From Burkholderiales bacterium JOSHI_001 (GTDB lineage Bacteria; Pseudomonadota; Gammaproteobacteria; Burkholderiales; Burkholderiaceae_C): a stretch of DNA of 64,000 nucleotides. How positions within the stretch are numbered: position 1 is the first letter of the stretch; every line of letters starts with the position of its first letter. Under the pieces are notes generated by a model. It searched no databases. It was not told the DNA's origin and was given only the letters and a program-made list of their open reading frames with translations. Positions 1 to 8,252 of the stretch are shown piece by piece. Location: contig CM001438.1 of assembly GCA_000244995.1 (NCBI GenBank), forward strand, positions 3,000,090 to 3,064,089, written 5' to 3'. Made by a program: the position numbers and the translations under genes.

Positions 1-1
1 G

Positions 2-142
2 CCGGCGGCCGAAGCGGGCGAACTGGACATGCTGGACAACGTGGCCGCCGAGCGGCGGCCCAACAGCCGGCTGTCCTGCCAGGTCAAGGCCAGCGCCGCG
101 CTGGACGGCCTGGTGGTGCACCTGCCCGAAACCCAGGAATAG
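2..142 (+). CDS. fdx: ISC-type [2Fe-2S] ferredoxin, C-terminal 46 residues (5' end outside window)
   Basis: This is the last part of a gene that begins before the window; the frame is open from base 2 to the TAG at 140-142. The visible protein has a DMLD block followed by SRLSCQ and ends in [10 protein letters not shown]. This is the C-terminal pattern of the adrenodoxin-like ferredoxin of the iron-sulfur cluster (ISC) assembly pathway, where the Cys of SRLSCQ is the last cluster ligand. In cells this ferredoxin supplies electrons for Fe-S cluster assembly. The first three Cys ligands lie outside the window, so the call rests on the tail only. A strong hairpin follows 27 bases after the stop. 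Confidence 0.8.
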   Translation, partial: PAAEAGELDMLDNVAAERRPNSRLSCQVKASAALDGLVVHLPETQE

Positions 143-169
143 CACCACCAGTTTCGGCCCGCCCAAAGA

Positions 170-197
170 AAAAGGCGCCGCGGTTGCGGCGCCTTTT
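170..197. terminator. Bidirectional intrinsic terminator
   Basis: An 8-bp perfect stem GGCGCCGC (174-181) / GCGGCGCC (186-193) with a GGTT loop is flanked by AAAA on the left and TTTT on the right. It can therefore stop transcription in both directions. It sits between the convergent ferredoxin gene (plus) and the amino acid binding protein gene (minus). Confidence 0.85.
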
Positions 198-218
198 CAC
201 TGGGGCTGAACCGCAGGA

Positions 219-1370
219 TCAGCGCACCACGGCGATGGCTTCGCGCTTTTCACCCTTGTAGGTGAACAGGGTCAGGGCGCCGTTCTTGATGTCGCCCTTC
301 TCGTCGAAGGCGATGGTGCCGGTCACGCCCTTGTAGCCGCTGGTCTTGGCCAGGGTGGGCAGGTACTTGGCCGGGTCGGCCGAGCCGGCCTTGACCATGG
401 CGTCGGCCAGCACCATCGTGGCGTCGTACACGTAGGGCGCGTAGATCTGCACGTCGGCGTTGAACTTGGCCTTGAAGCGGGCCTTGAACTCTTCCATGCC
501 CTTCTTGGCCGCGCCGTCCTTCTCGTCGATGCCGCCGGCTTCGGCGCACACCACCTGACCGTCGGCCATGGCACCACCGGCCAGCTTGGGCAGTTCGCCC
601 GAGCAGATGCCGTCGCCGCCCATGAACTTGGCGTTGATGCCCAGCTGCTTCATCTGGCGGATCATCGGGCCGGCCACGGCGTCCATGCCACCGTAGAACA
701 CGATGTCGGGGTTGGACGCCTTCAGCTTGGTCAGGATGGCGGTGAAGTCGGTGGCCTTGTCGGTGGTGTACTCGTGGCCGGCGATCTTGCCCTTGCCGGC
801 GGTGACCGCCTTCTTGAACTCTTCGGCCACGCCCTGGCCATAGGCCGTGCGGTCGTCGATGACGGCGATGGACTTGCCCTTGAGCGTGTTCACCGCATAG
901 CGGCCCAGGGTGCCACCCAGGTGCACGTCATCCGCCACGACGCGGAAGGTGGTCTTGTAGCCCTGGCGGGTGAACTTGGGGTTGGTGGCCGAGGGGCTGA
1001 TCTGCGGGATGCCGGCGTCGCTGTAGATCTTGGACGCGGGGATGGAGGTGCCCGAGTTCAGGTGACCCACCACGCCGTTGACCTTGCTGTCCACCAGCTT
1101 CTGGGCGGCGGCGGTGCCTTGCTTGGGGTCGCCGGCGTCGTCTTCGGCCAGCAGCTCGAACTTGACCTTCTTGCCGCCGATGGTCACGCCCTTGGCGTTC
1201 AGGTCGTCGATGGCCAGGCGGGCGCCGAATTCATTGTCCTTGCCCAGGTGGGCGATGCCGCCGCTGGTGGGGGCCACGTGACCGATCTTGACGACCATGT
1301 CCTGCGCCAGCACTTGGCCAGCCAGCACGGCGGCCGCGGCGCCGATGATCAGATTGAGCTTGAATTGCAT
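219..1370 (-). CDS. Branched-chain amino acid ABC transporter, periplasmic binding protein
   Basis: A 383-residue exported protein. Residues 1-23 form a signal peptide (basic start, hydrophobic IIGAAAAVLAG core, cleavage after VLA-Q). The mature part begins VVKIGHVAPTSGGIAHLGKD and continues as a type I periplasmic binding protein of the LivJ/LivK family, which delivers leucine/isoleucine/valine or related ligands to a LivHMGF permease. The ATG at 1370 is preceded by GGAGG about eight bases upstream; longer frames lack a signal sequence in the right place. No permease genes are next to it, so it is an orphan binding protein or works with a distant transporter. The exact ligand cannot be read from sequence. 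Confidence 0.9.
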   Translation of the reverse strand: MQFKLNLIIGAAAAVLAGQVLAQDMVVKIGHVAPTSGGIAHLGKDNEFGARLAIDDLNAKGVTIGGKKVKFELLAEDDAGDPKQGTAAAQKLVDSKVNGVVGHLNSGTSIPASKIYSDAGIPQISPSATNPKFTRQGYKTTFRVVADDVHLGGTLGRYAVNTLKGKSIAVIDDRTAYGQGVAEEFKKAVTAGKGKIAGHEYTTDKATDFTAILTKLKASNPDIVFYGGMDAVAGPMIRQMKQLGINAKFMGGDGICSGELPKLAGGAMADGQVVCAEAGGIDEKDGAAKKGMEEFKARFKAKFNADVQIYAPYVYDATMVLADAMVKAGSADPAKYLPTLAKTSGYKGVTGTIAFDEKGDIKNGALTLFTYKGEKREAIAVVR

Positions 1371-1573
1371 GCAAGAACCTCCGGGAAATGGGATTGAGTG
1401 CGTGGAAAACCTGATTTTCTCAGCGGGCGCAACCATAACCCAAACGGGTGAGGCTTCCCCACCGGGAATGCCCGGTCGCTTTGCCCTGGAGCAATGCACA
1501 TGCCCAGGACATGGGGCCCGCAACGGGTGGCTCTGCCCGGCGGATGACCGCCCGCGGGTTTTTGCTCAGAGGT

Positions 1574-2002
1574 TCACGCCTTGGCGTGGTGCACGACCTG
1601 GTGCCCGGCCGCCTCATACTGGCGCCATCGCTGGCGCGCGGCGCGCCGGGGTTCGTCGTCCGGGCCCACGATTTCAATCACCCGCTCGTAGCGCTGGATG
1701 TCGTCCGGACCGTCCGGCCCCAGGTTCACCAGCACCGGCGCGGCCGGAGCCGCGGCGCCGGCATCGGCCAGCCAGATGGGCGTGCGCAGCAGCTCTGGCG
1801 CAGGCTGCTGGCCGACGCGCAGGCGCGCGTGCGGAATGAACTCGCCCGGATCGAAGGTCCACAGCTGCACATCCAGCCGCGCCAACTGCTCCGGCGCACC
1901 GGTGACCACCGCCCGCGCGCCCTGCCGCCAGGCCTTGCGCAGCAGGCGGCAGGCATAGTCCAGCGGGTCGGCCACGCCGGTGTGGAAGGCCACCTCGGTC
2001 AT
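1574..2002 (-). CDS. holC: DNA polymerase III subunit chi
   Basis: A 142-residue protein matching the chi subunit of the clamp-loader complex, which with psi links DNA polymerase III to single-strand-binding protein on the lagging strand. The N-terminal part (FHTG...DYACRLLRKAWRQG), the LWTFDPGEFIPHARL segment at about residues 47-61 and the PVLVNLG strand near residue 90 are family features. It lies 12 bases downstream of pepA on the same strand, the usual pepA-holC arrangement in proteobacteria, so the two are probably cotranscribed. The length is normal for the family. Confidence 0.92.
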   Translation of the reverse strand: MTEVAFHTGVADPLDYACRLLRKAWRQGARAVVTGAPEQLARLDVQLWTFDPGEFIPHARLRVGQQPAPELLRTPIWLADAGAAAPAAPVLVNLGPDGPDDIQRYERVIEIVGPDDEPRRAARQRWRQYEAAGHQVVHHAKA

Positions 2003-2014
2003 GGCAGCCCCCGC

Positions 2015-3490
2015 CTACTTGGCCACCTTGGCGCCCACCTGACCCAGGATGAAGTGCGTCAGCAGCCCCACGGGGCGACCGGTGGCGCCCTTGGCCGCGC
2101 CGCTCTTCCAGGCCGTGCCGGCGATGTCCAGGTGGGCCCAGCGCAGCTTGGCCGTGAAGCGCTTCAGGAACATGGCCGCATTGATGGCCCCGCCTTCGCG
2201 CGGGCCCACGTTCGCGATGTCGGCGAAGTTGCTCTTCAGGGCTTCGTCGTATTCGTCGTCGGTGGGCATGCGCCAGCAGGGGTCCAGCGCCGAATCCCCT
2301 GCCGCCGACAGGGCCTGGGCCAGGCCGTCGTCCGGCGTGAACAGCCCCGTGCGGTGGTGGCCCAGCGCAATGACACAGGCGCCGGTGAGGGTGGCGATGT
2401 CCACCACCGCCGCCGGCTTGAAGCGCTCGGCGTAGGTGAGCGCGTCGCACAGGATGAGGCGCCCTTCGGCGTCGGTGTTCAGGATCTCGATGGTCTGCCC
2501 GCTCATGCTGGTTACCACGTCGCCCGGCTTCACCGCCCGGCCGCTGGGCATGTTCTCGCAGGTGGGGATCAGGCCCACCACGTTGATCTTGGGCTTCAAC
2601 TCCGCCACCGCGCGCATCGTGCCCAGCACGCTGGCCGCGCCGCCCATGTCGAACTTCATCTCGTCCATGCCGGCGGCGGGCTTGATGCTGATGCCGCCGG
2701 TGTCAAAGGTGATGCCCTTGCCGACCAGCACCACCGGCGCGTCGGTCTTGGCCGCGCCGTGGTACTGCAGCACGATGAACTGCGGCGGCTCGTCCGAGCC
2801 CTGCGCCACCGCCAGGAAGGAGCCCATGCCCAGCTTTTCGCAGTCCTTGCGCTCCAGCACCTGCACCTTCAGGCCATGGCTCTTGGCCAGGGCCTTGGCT
2901 TCGCGCGCCAGGTGGCGCGGCGTGCAGTGGTTGGCCGGGCGGTTGGCCACTTCACGGGTCAGGCCCACGCCCGAGGCCACCGCGCGGGCGGTTTTCAAGG
3001 CCGCCTCGGTCGCTGCGGCTTCGGCCTGGCCCGCCACCACCAGGGTGGCCTTGGTCAGCGCCGAAGGCTTGGGGGCGCTGGGCTTGGTGTGGCGGTAGGT
3101 GTAGGTGGCGTCGGCCAATGCGGCCACCACGGCCTGCGCCTGGGCCGCCGCCGAAGCACCGCCGCCGAACACCTGCACCGCCACGTGCTTGACGCCGCTG
3201 CCCTTCACCAGCCCATAGGCCGTGCCCACCGCCTTGCGCAGGCCGGGGGCGCCGGCCGCGGCATGCACCACCGCGACGCGGGGGTTCTTCAGCCCGGTCT
3301 GGCGGTACAGCAGCAGGCTGCTGCCCGCCTTGCAGGTGAAGTCGCCCTCCTTGTCGGCCTGCGCCAGCGACTTGGCCAAGGCCACGGGCAGGCCCGCGGG
3401 CAGCTTGTCGCCCAGCACCACGGCCAGCACCGCATCGGCGGCCACACCGAGCGCGCCATCGGCGCCAGCGGCTTGAGATCGAAAGTCCAT
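2015..3490 (-). CDS. pepA: Leucyl aminopeptidase (M17 family)
   Basis: A 491-residue cytosolic two-metal aminopeptidase that removes N-terminal residues from peptides. In E. coli the same protein also binds DNA. The signature NTDAEGRL begins at residue 338 and the metal-binding [14 protein letters not shown] block lies near residues 260-275, so the catalytic Lys, Asp and Glu ligands are present. The length is typical. It is divergent from lptF with only 27 bases between the two start codons, so the promoters must overlap the opposing genes. It is followed by holC. Confidence 0.95.
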   Translation of the reverse strand: MDFRSQAAGADGALGVAADAVLAVVLGDKLPAGLPVALAKSLAQADKEGDFTCKAGSSLLLYRQTGLKNPRVAVVHAAAGAPGLRKAVGTAYGLVKGSGVKHVAVQVFGGGASAAAQAQAVVAALADATYTYRHTKPSAPKPSALTKATLVVAGQAEAAATEAALKTARAVASGVGLTREVANRPANHCTPRHLAREAKALAKSHGLKVQVLERKDCEKLGMGSFLAVAQGSDEPPQFIVLQYHGAAKTDAPVVLVGKGITFDTGGISIKPAAGMDEMKFDMGGAASVLGTMRAVAELKPKINVVGLIPTCENMPSGRAVKPGDVVTSMSGQTIEILNTDAEGRLILCDALTYAERFKPAAVVDIATLTGACVIALGHHRTGLFTPDDGLAQALSAAGDSALDPCWRMPTDDEYDEALKSNFADIANVGPREGGAINAAMFLKRFTAKLRWAHLDIAGTAWKSGAAKGATGRPVGLLTHFILGQVGAKVAK

Positions 3491-3517
3491 AATGTGTCCA
3501 GGTAGGAACGACGAAGA

Positions 3518-4627
3518 ATGTTATTCGATTCAACGGTGCGCAGAGAGCTGGCGCGCAGTTTCGGTGCCACGCTGGTGGTCATTCTGACCATCGTCATCAC
3601 GATGATGCTGATCCGCACCCTGGGGCAGGCGGCGGGCGGCGCCGTGGCCCCGCAGGACGTGGTGCTGCTGCTGGGCTATGTGGCGCTGGGCCACCTGCCC
3701 ACCATGCTGGCGCTGTCGCTGTTCATTGCCATCGTGGTCACCCTGGGCCGCATGTACCGCGACAGCGAAATGGTCATCTGGTTCGCCAGTGGCGTGGGCC
3801 TGGCGCGCTTCGTGCGCCCGGTGCTGCGCATGAGCTGGCCGGTGCTGCTGGTGGTGGGCGTGCTGGTGGTCTTCGTCTGGCCCTGGGGCAACCGCAGCAG
3901 CACCGAACTGCGTGAACGCTACGAGCAGCGCTCGGACCTGTCGCGCATCGCCCCCGGTGTGTTCCAGACCTCGCGCGATGGCAGCCGGGTGTTTTTTGTC
4001 GAACGCGGCGCGGGCGAAGCGGCGAACGCGCGCAACGTGTTCGTGCTGTCGTCCACCCAGGGCGATGAATCGGTGGTGTCGGCCAAGAGCGGTCGCTTGG
4101 TGACCGAAGGCGAGGACCGCTTCATCGTGCTGGAGCGCGGCCAGCGCAACCAGCTGGACAAGAACAGTGGCGAACGCACCCTGGCCAGTTTCCAGAGTTA
4201 CCGCGTGCTGGCCGGCGAGCAGGTGGCACGCCGCGCCGAAACCCAGCCGCCCAAGGCCATGCGCACCATCGACCTGCTGCGCAACCCCACCGCGCGCCAC
4301 CAGGGCGAACTGGCCTGGCGCTTCGGCCTGCTGCTGGGTGCGGCCAACCTGCTGCTGCTGGCGCTGGGGCTGTCGGCCACCAACCCGCGCCGCGCCAGCA
4401 ACTGGAACCTGCTGCTGGCGCTGCTGGGCTTCGTGGTGTATTACAACCTGATCAACCTGTCGCAGGCCTGGATAGGCGGTGGCCGCTACGCCATGGGGCC
4501 CACCTTGCTCAGCCTGCACGGCGGCATGTTCGTGCTGGCGCTGGCCTTGATCTTCTGGCGCGAGCGTGCCGCCACCTTCAGCTTGCTGTCGCGCCGCGCG
4601 GCGCGCGTGCAGGCCGCCAGGACATGA
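3518..4627 (+). CDS. lptF: LPS export ABC transporter permease LptF
   Basis: A 369-residue inner-membrane protein of the YjgP/YjgQ family. With LptG and two LptB ATPases it extracts lipopolysaccharide from the inner membrane and passes it to LptC/LptA. The start is an N-terminal amphipathic segment ([14 protein letters not shown]) followed by a first membrane helix ([13 protein letters not shown]). Three hydrophobic N-terminal helices, a periplasmic beta-jellyroll part (about residues 115-260) and three C-terminal helices can be seen. Its end overlaps the start of lptG by four bases (ATGA), so translation is coupled. Confidence 0.95.
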   Translation: MLFDSTVRRELARSFGATLVVILTIVITMMLIRTLGQAAGGAVAPQDVVLLLGYVALGHLPTMLALSLFIAIVVTLGRMYRDSEMVIWFASGVGLARFVRPVLRMSWPVLLVVGVLVVFVWPWGNRSSTELRERYEQRSDLSRIAPGVFQTSRDGSRVFFVERGAGEAANARNVFVLSSTQGDESVVSAKSGRLVTEGEDRFIVLERGQRNQLDKNSGERTLASFQSYRVLAGEQVARRAETQPPKAMRTIDLLRNPTARHQGELAWRFGLLLGAANLLLLALGLSATNPRRASNWNLLLALLGFVVYYNLINLSQAWIGGGRYAMGPTLLSLHGGMFVLALALIFWRERAATFSLLSRRAARVQAART

Positions 4628-5745
4628 GCATGCGCACCGTGCGCCGGCTGCTGTACCGCGACGTGGTGTGGTCGGTGGTGTTCGTGTCGGTGGCCTTCCT
4701 GTCGCTGTTCTTCTTCATCGACTTCGTCGACTCGCTGGACGGCGTGGGTCGCGGCGGCTACACGCTGTGGCATGCGGTGGCGCTGTCGCTGCTGGAGGCC
4801 CCGGGGCACTTCTACGAGCTGTTCCCGATCTGCGTGCTCATCGGCACCATCTATTCCATGGCGCGGCTGGCGCAGTCGTCCGAATACACCATCCTGCGCA
4901 CCGGCGGCCTGGGGCCGGGCCGGGCGCTGAGGCTGCTGGCCCTGCTGGGCCTGGGGTTTGCCGCCGTCACCTTCGTGGTGGGTGACTACCTGGCGCCCGC
5001 CTCCGAGCGCGAAGCGGTGCTGCTGGAAGCCAAGGCCCGCGGCGGCATGGCCCTGGGCCGCACCGGCGCCTGGCTGAAGGAACGCCGCCAAGACGCCGAG
5101 GGCGAACGCAGCGTGTCGGTGAACGTGGGCCGCAGCGGCGCCAGTGGCGAAATGCTGGACCTGCGCATTTTCGAGTTCGACACCAACGGCAGCCTGCGCC
5201 GGCGCATTGAAGCGGCTTCGGCGCGGGTGGGCGCCGACGGCACCTGGGCGCTGCGCGACGCGAAGGTGTCGGACTGGCCCACCCCCGAGGCGGCTCGCCA
5301 AGGCGCCGCCCTGGGCCTGCGATTGGAGCCCGCACTGGACTGGCGCAGCACCCTGTCCAGCGACGTGGTGGCCGCCGCGGTGTTGCCGCTGGGCACCATG
5401 ACCACGCTGGAGCTGTGGCGCTATTCGTCCCACCTGGCCAGCCAGGAACAGGCCTCGCAGCGGCACCTGATCCAGTTCTGGAAAAAGGCGCTCTACCCCT
5501 TCGCCTGCCTGGTGATGATGGCCCTGGCCCTGCCCTTCGCCTACCTCAGCGCACGCTCCGGCGGGGTCAGCCTGAAGGTCTTTGGCGGCATCATGCTGGG
5601 CATCAGCTTCGTGCTTTTGAACAACGTCGCGGGCCACCTGGGCCTGCTGCGCGACTGGACGCCCTGGATCGCCGCCGCCACACCCAGCGGGCTGTACCTG
5701 CTGCTGTCGCTGGGTGCGTTCGCCTGGCTGGTGCGCTACCGATGA
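4624..5745 (+). CDS. lptG: LPS export ABC transporter permease LptG
   Basis: A 373-residue partner of LptF with the same layout: an N-terminal basic helix (RTVRRLLYRDVVW), three membrane segments, a periplasmic middle domain and three C-terminal helices ending in LYLLLSLGAFAWLVRYR. It forms the LptB2FG exporter for lipopolysaccharide. The start ATG overlaps the lptF stop, and its own stop overlaps the start of the small chelatase gene in the same ATGA manner, making a tightly coupled chain. Confidence 0.95.
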   Translation: MSMRTVRRLLYRDVVWSVVFVSVAFLSLFFFIDFVDSLDGVGRGGYTLWHAVALSLLEAPGHFYELFPICVLIGTIYSMARLAQSSEYTILRTGGLGPGRALRLLALLGLGFAAVTFVVGDYLAPASEREAVLLEAKARGGMALGRTGAWLKERRQDAEGERSVSVNVGRSGASGEMLDLRIFEFDTNGSLRRRIEAASARVGADGTWALRDAKVSDWPTPEAARQGAALGLRLEPALDWRSTLSSDVVAAAVLPLGTMTTLELWRYSSHLASQEQASQRHLIQFWKKALYPFACLVMMALALPFAYLSARSGGVSLKVFGGIMLGISFVLLNNVAGHLGLLRDWTPWIAAATPSGLYLLLSLGAFAWLVRYR

Positions 5746-6119
5746 CACAAGGTCTGCTGCTGCTGGCCCATGGCGCGCGCGACGCGGCCTGGGCGAAGCC
5801 CTTTGAAGCCGTCGCCGCCCAGGTGCGCGAGGCGCGGCCGGGTGCATCGGTGCGCCTGTGCTTCCTGGAATTCATGCCGCCCACGCTGGTGCAGGGCGGG
5901 GCCGAACTGGCCGCGGCCGGCTGCAGCCAGGTGCAGGTGCTGCCGCTGTTTCTGGGCGCCGGCGGCCATGTGCGCAAGGACGTGCCGGGTCTGATGGAAC
6001 AACTGCGCCAGCAGCACCCGCAGGTGCAGTGGCAACTGCACCCGGCCGTGGGCGAGGCGCCGGCGCTGGTGGCCGCGATGGCCGCGGTAGCCGCCAACAC
6101 GCTGGACGAGACACGATGA
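5742..6119 (+). CDS. cbiX: Short CbiX/SirB-type sirohydrochlorin chelatase
   Basis: A 125-residue single-domain chelatase. It begins MTQGLLLLAHGARD and has GGHVRKDVPG near residues 73-82. The two histidines in LLAHGAR and GGHVRKD are the metal-binding residues of the CbiX family, which inserts Co or Fe into sirohydrochlorin for cobalamin or siroheme. The small size (about 120-130 residues) is that of CbiX-S forms that act as dimers. The ATG at 5742 overlaps the lptG stop and its stop overlaps the next ATG. The following CysB-like regulator of sulfur assimilation suggests a role in siroheme synthesis for sulfite reductase; that is an inference from context. Confidence 0.8.
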   Translation: MTQGLLLLAHGARDAAWAKPFEAVAAQVREARPGASVRLCFLEFMPPTLVQGGAELAAAGCSQVQVLPLFLGAGGHVRKDVPGLMEQLRQQHPQVQWQLHPAVGEAPALVAAMAAVAANTLDETR

Positions 6120-7066
6120 ACCTGCACCAGTTCAAGTTCGTGCAGGAGGCGGTGCGCCGCAACCTGAACCTGACCGAAACCGCCAAGGCGCTGCACACCT
6201 CGCAGCCGGGCATCAGCAAGGCCGTGCTGGAGCTGGAGGCCGAACTGGGCGTGGACATCTTTGCCCGCCACGGCAAGCGCCTGCGCCGCGTCACCGAGCC
6301 CGGCCAGCTGGTGCTGAAAAGCATCGAGGTCATCATGCGCGAAGTGGCCAACCTGAAGCGCATCGGCGAGGAGTTTTCGCAGCAGGACGCCGGCACCCTG
6401 TCCATCGCCACCACGCATTCGCAGGCGCGCTATTTCCTGCCCGAGCCGGTGGCGCAGCTGCGCCGACGCTATCCCAAGGTGCAGGTCAGCCTGCACCAGG
6501 GCATGCCGGGGCAGGTGGCGCGCATGCTGCTGGACGATGTGGCCGAGATTGGCATTGCCACCGAAGCGCTGAGCGACCACGACGAACTGGTCACCCTGCC
6601 CTGCTACGACTGGCAGCATGTGCTGGTGGTGCCGCAGCGCCACCCGCTGGCCGGGGTGGAACGGCCCACGCTGGAGCAACTGGCCGCCGAGCCGCTGGTG
6701 ACCTACCACCCCACTTTCACCGGCCGCAGCCGCATCGATTCGGCCTTTGCGCGCGCGCGCCTGACCCCCACCGTGGCGCTGGAGGCCATCGACTCCGACG
6801 TCATCAAGACCTATGTGCGCCTGGGCATGGGCGTGGGCATCGTGGCCGAGATGTCGGTGCGAGAAGACCCGCCCGGCGGTGACCTGGTGGCGCGCCCGCT
6901 GGGCCACCTGTTCGGCCGCAACACCACGCGCGTGGCCTTCCGCCGCGGCGCCTACCTGCGCCAGTTCGTCTTCGCGTTTGCCGAAATGCTGAGCGAACGC
7001 CTCACCCGGGCGCTGATCCAGCGCGCCATGTCCAGCCAACCCGATGCCGAGAGCTATGACCTCTGA
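6116..7066 (+). CDS. cysB: CysB-family LysR-type transcriptional regulator
   Basis: A 316-residue LysR regulator. The N-terminal winged helix (residues 1-60, MNLHQFKFVQEAVRRNLNLT then TSQPGISKAVLELEAELG) is diagnostic of the CysB/Cbl branch, which activates sulfate-assimilation and sulfonate genes in response to N-acetylserine. The C-terminal effector domain keeps the TTHSQARYFLP and TGRSRID segments of this branch. ATG at 6116 overlaps the chelatase stop. The gene ends inside the start region of the following aminotransferase. Whether it is CysB itself or a Cbl/SsuR-type paralogue cannot be settled from one locus. Confidence 0.85.
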   Translation: MNLHQFKFVQEAVRRNLNLTETAKALHTSQPGISKAVLELEAELGVDIFARHGKRLRRVTEPGQLVLKSIEVIMREVANLKRIGEEFSQQDAGTLSIATTHSQARYFLPEPVAQLRRRYPKVQVSLHQGMPGQVARMLLDDVAEIGIATEALSDHDELVTLPCYDWQHVLVVPQRHPLAGVERPTLEQLAAEPLVTYHPTFTGRSRIDSAFARARLTPTVALEAIDSDVIKTYVRLGMGVGIVAEMSVREDPPGGDLVARPLGHLFGRNTTRVAFRRGAYLRQFVFAFAEMLSERLTRALIQRAMSSQPDAESYDL

Positions 7067-8231
7067 CACCGCCACCCGGGTGCGCACCCCGGCCCTGCCC
7101 AGCCGCCTGCCGCAGGTGGGCACCACCATCTTCACCGTGATGTCGGCGCTGGCCGCCGAACACAAAGCGGTGAACCTGGGCCAGGGCTTCCCGGATTTCG
7201 ACTGCGATCCGCGCCTGGTGGACGCGGTCACGCAGGCCATGCGCGAGGGCCTGAACCAATACCCGCCCATGACCGGCGTGCCGGCGCTGCGCGAGGCGGT
7301 GGCGGCCAAGGTCGAGGCCCTGTACGGCCGCCGCTACGACCCCGCCACCGAGATCACCATCACCGCCGGCGCCACCCAGGCCATCCTCACCGCGGTGCTG
7401 TGCGCGGTGCACCCGGGCGACGAGGTCATCGTGCTGGAGCCCTGCTACGACAGCTATGCGCCCAACATCGAACTGGCGGGGGGGCGCATCGTGCGCGTCG
7501 CCCTCACGGCCGGCAGCTTCCGACCGGACTTCGACGCCATCAGCGCAGCCATCACGCCGCGCACGCGCGCCATCATCGTCAACACGCCCCACAACCCCAG
7601 CGCCACCATCTGGCGCCAGGCCGACCTGGACCGGCTGGCGGCCATCCTGCGGCCCACCGACATCCTGCTGATTGCCGACGAGGTGTACGAGCACATGGTG
7701 TTCGACGGCGAGCCGCACGCCAGCGCGGCCGGCCACCCGGAACTGGCGGCGCGGGCCTTCGTGGTCAGCAGCTTCGGCAAGACCTACCACGTCACCGGCT
7801 GGAAGGTGGGCTACGTCGCGGCGCCTCGGGCCCTGAGCGCCGAATTCCGCAAGGTGCATCAGTTCAATGTGTTCACGGTGAACACGCCGGTGCAGCATGG
7901 CCTGGCTCGGTTTCTGGCCGACCCGAAGCCTTACCTGGAACTGCCGGCCTTCTACCAGCGCAAGCGCGACCTGTTCCGCGCCGGCCTGAGCACCACGCGG
8001 CTGAAGCTGCTGCCCAGCGAAGGCAGCTACTTCCAGTGCGTGGACTATTCGGCCGTGAGCGACCTGGACGAAACCGCGTTCTGCCGCTGGCTCACCACCG
8101 AGGTGGGCGTGGCCGCCATTCCGCTGGCGGCGTTCTACGACGACGGCCGCAACCAGAAGCTGGCGCGCTTTTGCTTCGCGAAGAAGGACGAGACGCTGAA
8201 CCTGGCTCTGCAGCGCCTGGCGCGCCTGTAG
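7056..8231 (+). CDS. Class I/II PLP-dependent aminotransferase, YbdL-like (methionine aminotransferase type)
   Basis: A fold-type I aminotransferase of 391 residues from ATG 7056 (an ATG at 7044 would add four). The family blocks are visible: NLGQGFPDFD near residue 35, GLNQYPPMTG, the TAGATQAI loop, NTPHNPSAT, IADEVYEHMVFDG, and the PLP lysine in SSFGKTYHVTGWKVGY. This block order is that of YbdL/kynurenine-aminotransferase-like enzymes, often annotated as methionine aminotransferases. The start overlaps the CysB-like gene by 11 bases, consistent with a sulfur-amino-acid role, though the substrate is inferred. No good ribosome binding site precedes either start. Confidence 0.85.
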   Translation: MTSDTATRVRTPALPSRLPQVGTTIFTVMSALAAEHKAVNLGQGFPDFDCDPRLVDAVTQAMREGLNQYPPMTGVPALREAVAAKVEALYGRRYDPATEITITAGATQAILTAVLCAVHPGDEVIVLEPCYDSYAPNIELAGGRIVRVALTAGSFRPDFDAISAAITPRTRAIIVNTPHNPSATIWRQADLDRLAAILRPTDILLIADEVYEHMVFDGEPHASAAGHPELAARAFVVSSFGKTYHVTGWKVGYVAAPRALSAEFRKVHQFNVFTVNTPVQHGLARFLADPKPYLELPAFYQRKRDLFRAGLSTTRLKLLPSEGSYFQCVDYSAVSDLDETAFCRWLTTEVGVAAIPLAAFYDDGRNQKLARFCFAKKDETLNLALQRLARL

Positions 8232-8252
8232 ACGCCACGCCGCTGTGCCGCC

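Noticed and set aside
1448-3505. Long plus-strand open frame of 685 codons opposite holC and pepA
   Set aside because: Antisense shadow of two well-recognised genes; its protein is rich in His/Arg/Gly repeats typical of reverse-frame translation in high-GC DNA.
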